Positions 21,947 to 33,600 of a DNA stretch of 64,000 nucleotides are shown here, in pieces (position 1 is the first letter of the stretch; the number at the start of each line of letters is the position of its first letter). The notes beneath the pieces are model-generated. The model was not told the DNA's origin and did no database searches. It was given only the letters and a program-made list of their open reading frames with translations. The DNA comes from Chlorokybus atmophyticus (Eukaryota > Streptophyta > Chlorokybophyceae > Chlorokybales > Chlorokybaceae), in contig RHPI01001428.1 in assembly GCA_009103225.1 (NCBI GenBank), positions 484,054 to 548,053 of the forward strand, in the 5' to 3' direction. The position numbers and the translations under genes were made by a program.

Positions 21947-22025
21947 TGTCACAGCCCACTCGACCACAAAAGACTTGGTGCCTTTATGATTAATTTGTGG
22001 TAATTTAATGTACCTTCCCGTTACA
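21947..22025 (-). repeat. TRIM-like element, right LTR (5' LTR)
   Basis: 79 bp, with five substitutions from the left copy, followed by AACAC (22026-22030). Confidence 0.85.
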
Positions 22026-22930
22026 AACACGTTTGGCGATAGCAGCGCACAGCGCGCCACAATTTTTCAAGGGAACGCGGTTGAGGCTATGTCCTACCGT
22101 AGGTGGGTGTCCACTATATAGAATGCCAGCAAAAACACAGTCGAAATTACAACCGTAGGCATCACTACCGTAACATGAAGTGCACATGCGATCAAGAGCA
22201 TCTTGCTATGGTGATCGTTGCATCAATTTGAAACCCAAGCCATGTTCGCGCCACAAAAGCACGCTCCATTGGTTGGGTTGCAGATAATCTGCAACCCAGG
22301 TCAAACATGCACAAATAGCATATGAGCATATACATAGCAACGACATGTAGCCACGCATATTACTAATATGCGTGCGGCACGGATTTTGAGGTCACGGCGT
22401 AATGCTACATGCATGTGGACAATGTCAGTATTTGTTGCGTCCAGCACCGCGTGGGTGCTTCGATAGCCGACACTATCATGCCACATCAAAAAGCCATGCC
22501 ATGGCTTTTAAATGTGAGCTCCACATTCACAAACATGTACATTCTCGCTTTCTCTGCGTGTATATGCATTTGTGCACGTGGGCATGTGTGTCAGATATGC
22601 ATGCATGCGTGTGCGTAGGCGCCCATGTGCGCTCGTCTGTGTGCGCATGTTTACATTACATGGCCTGCATTTTAATTTATTTCGAACAGAAGTAAGGGGT
22701 TGGCGGTGTTGCGGGCGGGCTGCAAATGTTTAGTCATTTACTGAGGCCTTGTTAAAAGTTATTGTAATATCATGCGCCTTGTCGTGCATGCATCAAGATT
22801 TACATTTGTAATTTAAGTGTCAAGTTTTAATGCAACTTCACATAATCCGAAAATATGCATGAATGGTGATGCACACGCCATAACGTGCGTAAGCGTAACG
22901 TATTTACCGATCAGCCCGAGGCAGCAGTGC
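22026..22930. other. Intergenic, no gene recognised
   Basis: Right-hand continuation of the AT-rich locus interrupted by the TRIM-like element. It contains alternating TG/CA-rich stretches (about 22540-22660) with repeated GCATGC and TGCATG words. No frame resembles a known protein. AGTGC at 22926-22930 is the target duplication of the next gypsy element. Confidence 0.5.
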
Positions 22931-23456
22931 TGTAACAGCACCACCGTCGCCGGTGATGCCCCTTCAATCCTCTACCCCAACACCCACACCGCCTATGACA
23001 AGCCTTTCAACGGCGTGGCCGCCACTGAGCAGAGAACTGAAAGTCCCCAAATCAGATTGATGTGACTTTTTATATCAAGAGTATATCAACTATATACCTC
23101 TCGATAATTAACTCACAACTAGACATCGACCCTACAGATAGGGTAGTTAGGAAATCTAGCGTGAGCCAATCACAGCTCAGATAAGGTACCTATCGATAAG
23201 GTATCTATCCAAAGATACCTATCGTAAGGTACCTAACGAGATAGTGATCACATTATATCAAATGTGACATTAAACAGGCTTGAATAAGCGGTTCTACACC
23301 CATTGGGACTTATTTAAGCTATGATAAAGCATCATAGCCTTCAATAAGCGAGGAACCGTAGAAAAGAGGTATAAATAAGCATATTTAAATACTTACTCAT
23401 ACAAAATGTGTTATTTATGTAGCAATAATACCCCTATTATTATTGCTCCCGTTACA
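22931..23456 (-). repeat. 3' LTR of gypsy element 2
   Basis: 526 bp, TGTAACAGC...CCGTTACA. The minus-strand polypurine tract abuts it at 23457-23470. Confidence 0.93.
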
Positions 23457-23603
23457 TTCCCCCCCACTTAGGTTTTCAACGTCCTCGTTGAACTCAAGTT
23501 GATCAGGCTTGATTTCGAGTAATTGTAACCAGTGAGATAGCAGGAAATGACAGGGTGGTAATGAAACGGCATTGCCAGTCTGTCATAAAACCAAGCCCAC
23601 GGT

Positions 23604-26600
23604 TTATGGAACAGGACATGAATCCCAATAAGCTCGAAGCAACTCGCGGCAGTGCGTAAGATGCCTGTCCGGCTCCCAACGATTATGTTCCGGGCCATAC
23701 CCTTTCCATTTCACCAAATAGCGAGTTGCGCGTCCTCGACCATTTAGCTTATGGTTCAATATAGCTTCCACCTCGTATTCGAGCTCGCTGTCCACCTCAA
23801 CTGGCGGTGGTGGAGGCTGTGTTCTACCGTCTGAGCGATAAGGTTTCAACAAGTTTACATGGAACACGTTGTGTATACGCACACTTTGGGGCAATTGCAG
23901 TCGATAAGCGTGCGTACCAACTCTATCAGTGATACAAAATGGACCCAACCATCGGGGCAGCAACTTGCGAGCACCCGTAACTTTGATGGTTATGTTCTTT
24001 GCGTTAAGCAAAACTTTATCGCCGACATCGAAACTGGCCATTTTTTGATGTGTATCAGCATAAGCTTTTTGCCTGTCTTGTGCTTCTGACAGACACAGCT
24101 TGGCTCGAGCCAAATTTTCTTGCATATCAGTGGCAAATTCCTTTGCCGCTGGTAATGTCAGGGCATTGCGAGGTACACGCAATGGCGCTGGTGTGTTCGG
24201 GCGAATCCCATAGTTCAAAGAAAAATGGGGTTTCCTTTACACTTTCCTGCCACGCGTTGTTCACAGCGAACTCTGCCATTGGCAAGTACCTGTCCTAATC
24301 AGCATGATTAGGAGCCACATAGTGGCGAAGCATTTCTTCTAGTATCTGATTTGCTCGCTCAGTTTGACCGTCCGTTTGCGGGTGGAAAGCAGTCGACATG
24401 CTTTGTTTTACCCCCAACAATTCACAGACTTCTCGCCAAAACTTGAAGACAAACCGAGGATCACGATCTGTGACAAGTTCACGCGGTACACCGTGAACGC
24501 GAAAGGCCGTGGACACAAATAAGTGTGCCAAGTCCCGTGCACTTACAGTTGTGCAACACGGGGCAAAATGCACCAATTTAGTCAAACGGTCGACAAAAAC
24601 CACAATAGCAGTGTATTTAGCTGCTGTTTCAGGTAGGTCAGTAATCAAATCCATACTGACACTATTCCACTTTTGTTCTGGAATTGCCAATGGTTTAAGC
24701 AATCCCGCTTGTTTTTGTCGTAGTGGCTTATTACGTAGACACACGTCACATGTGCGAACATATTGATCCACGTCAGCTGACATTGACGACCACCAGTATA
24801 ACTGTTGCGCAGATTTGAGTGTTTTGTGTTTTCCCAAATGCCCAGCATACGGCGGGTCATGCACTGAATGTAAGCATTGCTTACGCAAGTCGCCCGAGTT
24901 GGGAATTGCCAACTGCTCCCCTTTATACCACAGATTGCTAACAGCAGTAAGCTGTTGCAAGTTGGTTTGACTGCTAAACCAATCATCTGAGTTATAACCT
25001 GTGGACACTTCTTTTAAGAAAGGATCTTCAGGCTGTTGTACATTACGCGTACTTCGAGAGCGCGTAAGTGCAAAAAGAGCAGGGCTGCGACTTAGTGGAT
25101 CCGCCACATTGGTGCGACCCGGACAGTATTGCCAAGTGAAAGTGAAACGAGAAATGAATTCATTCCACCTAGCTTGCCGCCTCGACAGATTTTGTTGCGT
25201 ATGAAAGAATGTGAGCGGGTTGTGATCAGTAATCACTGAAAACTCCACCCCTTCCAAGTAGCAACGCCATGTGCGCAGCGCGTGCACCACCCCAAGCAAT
25301 TCTCGCTCAGTGGTTGTGTAATTACGTTCAGCAGGAATAACCTTTTTGCTTTCATATGCACATGGTCTGTCATCCTGTAGAAGGACTGCCCCACACCCAA
25401 TGGTGGAAGCATCACTGATCACCACAAAAGGCTTGGTGTGGTCGGGGAAGGCTAACACAGGGGCTTGTGTTAATGCATCTTTAATGCGTGTAAAAGCAAC
25501 CTCGTGTGCCTCCGTCCACACAAATTTAACATCTTTTCTTAGTAAAGATGTTAAAGAATTTGCCATGCCAGAATATGCTCACATGAACTTGCGGAAATAA
25601 TTGGCTAGCTTCAAGAAAGCACGTAACTGATGTACATCCTTGGGTGGTGGCCAATCCTTTACCGCACACACCTTTTGAGGATCTGGTTTCAATCCTTCTT
25701 TGCCAGTCACATGCCCTAAAAAGGGTAGTTCATCCTTTGCAAAGTTGCATGTGGACAGGTTGGCATAGAATTTGTGTTCGCGTAACTTAGCTAGAACCAA
25801 TTCCACATGCCTGTGGTGGTCCTCCCGGGTTTTGCTGGACACAATAATGTCGTCGAGATATACCAATACAAACTTGTACAACTCATCAGCAAACACCACG
25901 TTCATTGCTATCTGAAATGTAGCCGGTGCATTTGTTAACCCAAATGGTAACACTTTATACTTAAAGTGTCCTAGTGGGGTGCGAAATGCAGTTTTTTGTA
26001 TATCCGACGGGTGAATTTTGATTTGATGATACCCATTGGTCAAATCCAGCGTGCTGAACACTGTCGCACCTGACAGCTTATCAAACAAGTCATAAATCCG
26101 AGGCAAAGGGTATCGGTTTTTCACAGTCACCTTGTTCAACGCACGGTAATTAATACACATGCGTAGCTTGCCATTCTTTTTGGGCACAAACAAAATTGGT
26201 GCATCAAAAGGAGATATGCTCTTTGTTATTAAACCTTTGTCCAATAACTCTTTGAGCTGTTTTTCCATCTCCGCATGTTCCAAGGGACTTAGCCTGTATA
26301 TAAGCCGCCAAGGTGGCTTTGCCCCCTCCTCTAACGGAATGGTATGATGTATGTTTCGATCGGGAGGCAACTCTGGGAGTTCATCCTGAAATACATCTGC
26401 GTATTGTTCCGTAAGTGACTGCACCACAGGGTCACTGATAGCCTGTTCAGCAGGTGTTTCCACCTGTCTTAAGTGCAGTAAGTATACTTCCTCACGTTTA
26501 CGCATGCAACGTTTCAATTGCATAGCAGAGAGGAGCGGAACATTATTGTGAGGTACACGTGCGAGTACAGATGCTGTTAAAGTCATCCTACGTTTCCCTT

Positions 26601-27333
26601 TACAAAGGGTGCACGTATTGGCTTTAGAGTTTAATTGTAAACCTGCTTCAGTGTGCCATTGTTCCCCTAAAACAACATCCACCCCGGGGATACCAATAAC
26701 CACCACGATGAAGGCTGGTCGGGTTTTATGGCCATTAATAACAAAACACCCTTTTACCTCTCCCATTGCATTGAGAGTGGAAGCAGCAGCACGTACATAT
26801 GACGTGACTGGTGCGAAAGGAATGTGTTTACGTTTCACCCAAGCATGTTCAACAAAGTTATGGTTTGCACCAGTATCAATCAATGCTGTACATGGTGTAC
26901 CCATAAGTTGACTCTCAAATTTCCATTTGAGTGGCACTGAGTGACCATCAAATGTAGCTAATGTCGGAGTGCCGTGATTGGTAGCAGACTTGATAAAGAT
27001 CACTTGCAACGGTGAAGCTCCTGTATCTTTGCGTGAGAGTTGCATGATTACTTCTCCCCCTTTCAACAATCGCGACCACAAGCCATGATATCGAGGGATA
27101 ACTACACATGCAGTGACAGCATGTTGTAATTGCAACTCGTGTAAGTGCTTAACAGCAGTTACTAATTTCGAGAATGGAACATTGATTAAAACACAACCGT
27201 TTGCATTTGTCAACACAGGTGGTGTGCTCAAATCAGTCCAAACATCTGATACATCACAAAGAGAGGAAACTTTACCAAGAAGTACAGAGTTTTTAAAGTC
27301 GTTCTGCTCGACTAAGCTACCAACCACGGACAA
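23604..27333 (-). pseudogene. gypsy pol (protease, RT, RNase H, integrase, chromodomain) with two nonsense codons and a frameshift
   Basis: Protease has LIDTGANHNF (about 26875). Reverse transcriptase has YLDDIIVSS (about 25850). RNase H has SDASTIGCGAVLL (about 25400). Integrase has CDVCLRNKP and HPQTDGQTER. The chromodomain has YLVKWKGYG near 23700. An in-frame TGA at 25581-25579 interrupts the region between RT and RNase H, right after FRKFM. An in-frame TAG at 24297-24295 replaces a Trp codon that gypsy element 1 keeps (SDWDIYLPM there). A one-base shift in a T run near 24230 throws off the integrase C-terminus. All three lesions are pinned down by alignment with gypsy element 1. Confidence 0.9.
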
Positions 27334-27336
27334 TTC

Positions 27337-28513
27337 CTATTTCTTGTCTCTCTGCTGCTTGGCCTTCTGTGCATTCTGTTTTGCATAGCACTTAGCCTCC
27401 CCATGACCTGTCTTCTTGCAGAAACTGCAAGTGATGATGGATTTGGCCGCGTTGTAGGGGCTAGCAGGATGAGATGTTTTCGTCTTTTTCACAAAAGGTT
27501 TGTTGTCAGTGGCCGGGCGCTTTGCAGCTGAAACCGGGGCTGCCTCTTTTGCCGTGGTTTGCATGTTTGCGTGAGAGCGCTTTACACTGTCCACAGCAGC
27601 AACCATCTGCATCAGCATTGGTAAATCCGTCGAGGCCCACTCTTGCAAACTCGCGGGGTTGACGGCCACATGCTGCACGAGTTCTGTGTCCAAGCCACGC
27701 CTAAACATATCCAGCTGATCAGCATCACTGATAGGTAGTTTGCCAGCATTGATCTTGCTGACAAACGATTGAAAATCCTGGATATACTGCTGAACCGGAC
27801 GCCCGTTCTGACGCAGGTTGTGCAGCTGGTTGCGAGCAACCTGGGCAGGATCTGCGCCACCATAGCGCTGCTCCATGAAAGAGCACAACTGATTTACTTC
27901 CCGCCCGAGATTTGTATCCCGTTGCTTACGGCGGTACCACTCTGCTAGAGCATCGTTTGGGATCAGCAACTCAGCTACACGCAATTTCCCCTCCTCAGGA
28001 ATGTGAAGGGAGTTGACATAGTGTCGCAGCTTCACAAGCCAATCGAAGATGGCCGCTTGCTTGTTGGGAATAAACTCGGCAGGACGAGCAAGAGCTTGAA
28101 CAGGTGGACCACCATCAGCACGTTGAAGACGCTCGATCATGTTCAGAACACGTTTGCCTTCACCCATTTGCCCCTCCCAATCTCGCCCCATAAAGGTGGT
28201 GAGCTTTGAAACTTTTTCTGCCAAAAGGAAGAGAAAGTTCACGAGTGAGACAATTGCCTCACGAGGGTCCTGATCATAGGTGCTGAGGAAATGCTCCATT
28301 AAGTCCTGCTGTGTTATGCGAATAGAAAACTCAGGGAATATAGAAGGTGATACTATCATCCACTGAAGCTTCCGCAGCTTTGGCAGCTTGAGACTCATCA
28401 GGTGCATCATCCGGATTCAGAATATCTTCCATGGATGGAAATTCCTCCTCACGGGAAGGTTGCTCTTTTTTCGAGCTCTCCCCTTTTGAGGTGGGCACCG
28501 AGTTTTCTTCCAT
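27337..28513 (-). pseudogene. gypsy gag with frameshift
   Basis: The ATG at 28513 opens an acidic, Ser/Glu-rich N-terminus. A frameshift near 28340-28360 moves the reading into the main capsid frame, which runs through a retrotransposon-gag region (YGGADPAQVARNQLHNL) to a CCHC knuckle, CSFCKKTGHGEAKC (about 27400-27440). It ends at a TAG (27339-27337) that is in the same frame as protease-RT. The gag-pol boundary is therefore an in-frame amber codon: either a lost sense codon or a readthrough site. Other damage in the element makes mutation the simpler reading. Confidence 0.85.
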
Positions 28514-28699
28514 TTGTCTGCAAAACAGTCAGAATGGGATGGTGAGAACCTCACCAATGGACCAAGTTCAACGAGAGGATAAAAATGACCCCAAGTTGTA
28601 AAAGTCCCAAACAGAGTCCAAACCAATCCCGAAATAGGAAAGGTTGGATCTGAAGTGTCATCAAACAGAACAAGTCTGAGTGGGACCAGAATGTCCTAA

Positions 28700-29225
28700 C
28701 CCTGTGTTGTCCTCAACTAAGTCCCAATCTCCAGGTCGAAGCCAGAGGGGGAGGGTTTCAGACTAACAGGGTTTGGGAGCAGAATGTCTTAGAACCTCCC
28801 CACAACTGTTCTAACCAAGTCCCGATCTCCAGGCCGAAGCCAGAGGGGGAGGGTTTGGGAACAGTTTGGTTTGAAACTTACGGACCCGGGTCAAACGACC
28901 CGGCAAAGCCGCTGGCAGGTCACAGGTACGTCACAGGCATGCAATAGGCAAGCCACAGGCATGCAATAGGCAAGCTGTACGGTGACTAACTGTGACATGC
29001 ACTGGCAAGCACAATGACAAGCAATCACTGCATGCAATGACAGGTAATCACTGCAAGCAATGATAGTGCACTAAGTGTTACAAACAGTGATGGCACACTA
29101 GCAAGCCGCAATCACCGCATGCAATGACAGGCAATCACTGCAAGTAATGATAGTGCACTGGCAAGTCATTGTGTGATGTGCATGAAAGTACACACGTGCA
29201 CCTGGCAAGCACCTGGCAAGCAGGC
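28700..29225. repeat. Degenerate tandem repeats in the leader of gypsy element 2
   Basis: Between primer site and gag there is first a duplicated unit of about 75 bp sharing the core GAAGCCAGAGGGGGAGGGTTT (copies near 28740 and 28835). It is followed by irregular repeats built from GGCAAGC, GCATGCAAT and GACAGGCAATCACTGC (about 28915-29225). The function is unknown; such leaders may hold packaging signals. Confidence 0.6.
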
Positions 29226-29434
29226 AAGTCACCGACGTGTGTGATGGTACCTCACACGTAGAGAGGCCGCCTTTTTAATAAGTGGCTTCAACGTGGAGGT
29301 AGCGCAGGGAAGCGAACTTGAAGCCTGGGCTGCGTGGACGAATAGGAGGCCGCCGCCGACGCCTTCTGGATGGCCGAAAGCAGGTCGCCGCCCCCTATAA
29401 GTACCCACGTCACCCCCCAGCTCCTGGATACCAA

Positions 29435-29958
29435 TGTAACAGCACCACCGTCGCCGGTGATGCCCCTTCAATCCTCTACCCCAACACCCACACCGCTTAT
29501 GACAAGCCTTTCAACGGCGTGGCCGCCACTGAGCAGAGAACTGAAAGTCCCCACATCAGATTGATGTGACCTTTTATATCAAGAGTATATCAACTATATA
29601 CCTCTCGATATTAACTCACAACTAGACATCGACCCTACAGATAGGGTAGTTAGAAAATCTAGCGTGAGCCAATCACAGCTCAGATAAGGTACCTATCGAT
29701 AAGGTATCTATCCAAAGATACCTATCGTAAGGTACCTAACGAGATAGTGATCACATTGTATCAATGTGACACTAAATAGGCTTGAATAAGCGGTTCTACA
29801 CCCATTGGGACTTATTTAAGCTATGATAAAGCATCATAGCCTTTAATAAGCGAGGAACCGTAGAAAAGAGGTATAAATAAGCATGTTTAAATACTTATTC
29901 ATACAAAATGTGTTATTTAGGTAGCAATAATACCCCTATTATTATTGCTCCCGTTACA
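29435..29958 (-). repeat. 5' LTR of gypsy element 2
   Basis: 524 bp, bordered inside by the primer site (29421-29434) and outside by AGTGC. Confidence 0.93.
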
Positions 29959-29963
29959 AGTGC

Positions 29964-30663
29964 GGGGGGTGGAGGCGACGAAGCGTCGCAAGTATGGTGA
30001 CCACGCGCCGGGAGACACCATCATGCCCATGCACAACCTCTACCTGCCCACCCCTCTCCCTCATTGCACGTAGCTACAGCACGTAGGTAGGCATTGCCCT
30101 TGCCTTTATGGATAGTTGATAATTGATGTACTGTGTGCTCTATCTCGATGACTATTATACTGGCTACCGTGCTTGCTCCCCATGATCAACACCGGTTGTT
30201 GGCATCTGCCATACACATCATGCTGATATAATGTCACAACACAATTCAACAACCATGAATTTGCAAAACTGCGCGCTATATATATGGCTATATACAGTGC
30301 GTGCAGAGTTGCAATGATGGCACATACATCCGTATCTTTTACGCCTTGCTTGGTGTAACGCTTAGGGGCCCAGTACACTCTTGTATTCCTTCCTTGCTGC
30401 CTTGCTTACTACTCACACTAATTTGAACTGTCTGCCGTGGACACTGTTCAGTCTGCTGAGAGGNNNNNNNNNNNNNNNNNNNNNNGGGGGGAGGGGGGGT
30501 AACTCTATAGAGTTGATATGTTATACGGCTTGTTGCATGTTATGAGACGTTACGTGGCAGCCCTGTTGCGCTAATTAGCCAACAACCTTGTGCTTAGAGG
30601 CGCATCACGTGGAACATTTGCTTCTACCATCACATAGTTAGTAATTCTCTTCACCCATGTAAG
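29964..30663. other. Intergenic with a retroelement-tail remnant and an assembly gap
   Basis: Positions 29970-30060 read KRRKYGDHAPGDTIMPMH on the plus strand, close in sequence and DNA to the KYGDH-x2-GD stretch at 40325. They look like a scrap of the same mobile-element ORF, into which gypsy element 2 jumped. The rest shows no coding signal. A 22-N gap lies at 30464-30485 before a G run. Confidence 0.4.
30464..30485. other. Assembly gap (22 N)
   Basis: The Ns are followed by a G-rich run; sequence length here is uncertain. Confidence 0.95.
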
Positions 30664-33600
30664 CTAGCTAACCGAATGCATCCGTCCATGAACACCAAGC
30701 GACTTAGCTCGAGGGCGATGCGCGACCAGCATCTTCTCTACGATTGCAGGGTCCAGCGGCGTGGGCTTGATGCAGCGCTCGCCCGCCGCATGGCACAACT
30801 CCTCCAGCATGTTGTCCACAACAGTTTCATCATCCACAAACCGCCGCAGGGGCTCCCTCAACACATGCGTATTAAGCTCAATCTGATGACACCTGCATGC
30901 ACCAAAGGAATGTTTGCATGAGGGCTATGCATATGTATGCTTCCTCAATGCACATATGTGTCTCGTGCCCATTGTTAAGTCATCTCCAACCACTCACCCG
31001 CCGGTGCTGAGGGTTTCAAGGCGAACGCATTCAATGTAGCTCTTGAGGGCAACCCGGATGAGACCGCTAAGGACAGAGACCTGCGTGAACTCCAGCTTGC
31101 TCTGGAACACGACGGCTTTCTGCGTGAAGAGCCTCGCAACATCGCGCTCGAGCCCCGATGCCGCTCCCGCACTGCTGTTACCCAAGTTGCTCATGCGCCC
31201 GAAACTGCTGCCGCGTGCATGCCTTGGACCTGAAAGAGCAGGCAAACAAGTTGGCATCACCGTTTACCAAAAATCTAACAACTCACAAGATGCGTTGACC
31301 AAATTGTTGTGAAAGCGCGTTGGCTTGCAAAGACTTAGAGTGGCGTGCGTGGGTGACAACGCACATCATACACATGTACTAACATAAAGCCTGACCTGGT
31401 GGCAAGCCTCCGGCAATCGCGCCAGCTGATCCAGACCGCGCGAGTGACGGCCGCTGGCCCTCATCCAGCAGCTGCAAGGCTTCGGCCTCAGCTGTGTGGA
31501 GCAGGTTCAGCAGCTGGTCCACCACAGGAGATGCTTCCTGAGGTTCTTGAGCCTGCCGGGTCTCGCATATCAGATGAGAACTTACTCAAGGGTGGCAACT
31601 ACAACCCTTACCCACGATTTTCTACCACCAACCTACCTGCAACCAATCGACTCCAGTGATCGACTTTTGCACGAGCATATCCAGCTTGCGGCCCTGTTGA
31701 ATACAACTATGTGAGCAAACTACCAACACTTGGTGGACAACTTGTGCTTGTGGTGTGCACAAACAAAGTAAAGTTTACAAACCTGTGCAGCAACGTAGTG
31801 TGACAGCAGCTTTTCGCCAGCTGTGCGCAATGCGCGCATCATCTCGCCTGCGACAAAGGGCGGAGCGTGCCCAGCGCCTCGTTGGCCACCACCTGCATGG
31901 TTTTGGCATCGGCGTTTTTTCAATACGCAAAGGGTGTTGCAGCGCCATTGATCTTTAGTGTACTACTGGCATTGCATGCACAATCATACTGGGAAGGGTA
32001 TGCCCGCAAATAACCTACAGCGACACCGATGATGCACGCATGCACGCATGCAACCAAACTGCTGTCTCACCAGAGAAAGCGTGGGCCAGTGACTCCATCA
32101 CGTGCGGCACGCTCGACAATTCTAGATACAGACAGACACGCGCCAGAAGAAGAATCAACCCGGCTGGCAGCGGTGGCATCGACTGCGAGCCAGCAGCAGA
32201 AGCGGCATCCGCCTGCTTGCTGCCAGGCGCCTGTGCGGACGTGAACGGCGTTGATGACGTGAACGGGGAGTTGGGAGAGTTTGGCGTCGACTGAGGTACT
32301 GTGGCAGGCAACAGCTGGCATGTGTCGCTGAAGGTGGCAATAAGTGAGGTGAACAGCTGTTGGAAATGAGCCTGCATAAGGTCACGCACTGAGTCAGTTA
32401 CAGTGAAACCCCATCAATCACGATTGCTTTCTGACAGATAGTTGAAGTATGTGACACTCACATGCACAAGATCAATGTAGGTGTCCCTCTCGTTGCCAAG
32501 ACACTTGGTTTTCTCGCTCAAAAGAATCGCCAGCTCCTTTACTACCTCATCAATGCCCTGGCATACCAACCAGGGGTAAGTATATTAGACACTGCGGTTT
32601 ACCTTGCACCCATCAACAATCACAGACAACAAGAAGTAGTAATGTTTCCCGAGCAGATATCAGCAAGCCTATACGTGAGCATGAGTACAATGCACACTTC
32701 AGACACAATGCGACACAGTAAAATAGACTTCAAGACAACACAATGATGTACCTTGACAAACAAGACGCAGAGGTTTTCATACAACCCACGCAGCTGCCCC
32801 CTCAGCAGCCTGCCAGTGCTGCTGTTGGGATCAATGGGCGGCGTGCCGCTGCCTGGGGAGGGTGGAGGCGTGCCGGATGAGGCTGATGATGGACGGGGTG
32901 GTGCAGGGCCGGGATCGGACATGGCAGCTTGTCGGGACGTGGGCGCATCGGATGGGAGCGTTGTTCGGGCGCTCTGCAGTTCGTGAGTAGTGCGTTGGGG
33001 TCCTCAGCTAGAGCATATGGTAAGCTTGTACTTATTGTTTACGGAGCAATCAGGAAAGCTTACTGTCATGAAGTTGCGAACCTGTATAGCACTGGCAACC
33101 CGAGTTTCGATTTGTGCAAAATGTGCGCGGATGTGGTAGCGGACAACATGGTCGAGCAGCTCAGCCGCCCTGTCCGTAAGGGCTGCAGCATACCGAGACC
33201 ACAACTCAACTCCAAACAACAAATGTTCATTCCCAACAGCTTGTTGCAAACACCACACACAAGCTGCACGGCACTTACCGGCCTTTGGAACCACGCCGTG
33301 CACGCGGTTGGCGGTGGCCCACGCGCCCTCCAGACCGATGGCGAGCTCGTGGGCGGAGTAGAGGCGGCCCGGGGCGGTCAGCACACCACGGAGAAGCGCA
33401 AAGTAGAAGTGTGCGAACAACTCGCGCGTGTGCTCCGTAAGACGCTTCGGCGCGTTCGGAAACAGGTCTGCGTAGGCCGTCGCCATCGTCATGTACTCCG
33501 AAAGAAAGCCCTGCAACACAATGATCATCAGCCGACAGTCAATACCGCTAGCTACTCAGTACACGCACTTCAGGCCTCCATGTTAACCTCAGATCCTCAA

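Larger units (their letters stand above)
4444..22025 (-). mobile_element. TRIM-like LTR retroelement (79-bp LTRs), split by nested insertions
   Basis: Near-identical 79-bp repeats lie at 4444-4522 and 21947-22025 (5 substitutions counted by eye), both starting TGT and ending ACA. The 5-bp sequence AACAC flanks the whole unit at 4439-4443 and 22026-22030. The right repeat is bordered by the reverse complement of a primer site, TTGGTATCGGAGCTTG (21931-21946). The left repeat is bordered by the reverse complement of a polypurine tract (4523-4535). Both read on the minus strand. Removing the inserted transposon and one ATTA leaves about 523 bp, with roughly 365 bp between LTRs and no protein. That is the size of a terminal-repeat retrotransposon in miniature. 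It must have been mobilised by another element's proteins. Confidence 0.85.
22931..29958 (-). mobile_element. Ty3/gypsy chromodomain retrotransposon, full length but decayed
   Basis: LTRs 22931-23456 (526 bp) and 29435-29958 (524 bp) differ by about 11 substitutions and 2 indels by eye. Target duplication AGTGC is at 22926-22930 and 29959-29963. On the minus strand the primer site TTGGTATCCAGGAG (29434-29421) follows the 5' LTR, and the polypurine tract (23470-23457) precedes the 3' LTR. Order: leader, gag, protease, reverse transcriptase, RNase H, integrase, chromodomain. Two in-frame stops and two frameshifts in the coding part make it inactive. Confidence 0.95.

Noticed and set aside
4444-22025. 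Reading the 17.6-kb LTR-flanked block as a giant retrotransposon that captured genes A, B and C
   Set aside because: Internal TIRs with ATTA duplications at 4762 and 21816 show that the genes entered inside a separate DNA transposon; without it the LTR element is only about 523 bp.
28915-29225. Short spaced repeats in the gypsy-2 leader as a CRISPR array
   Set aside because: Eukaryotic retrotransposon context, with irregular repeat and spacer lengths.
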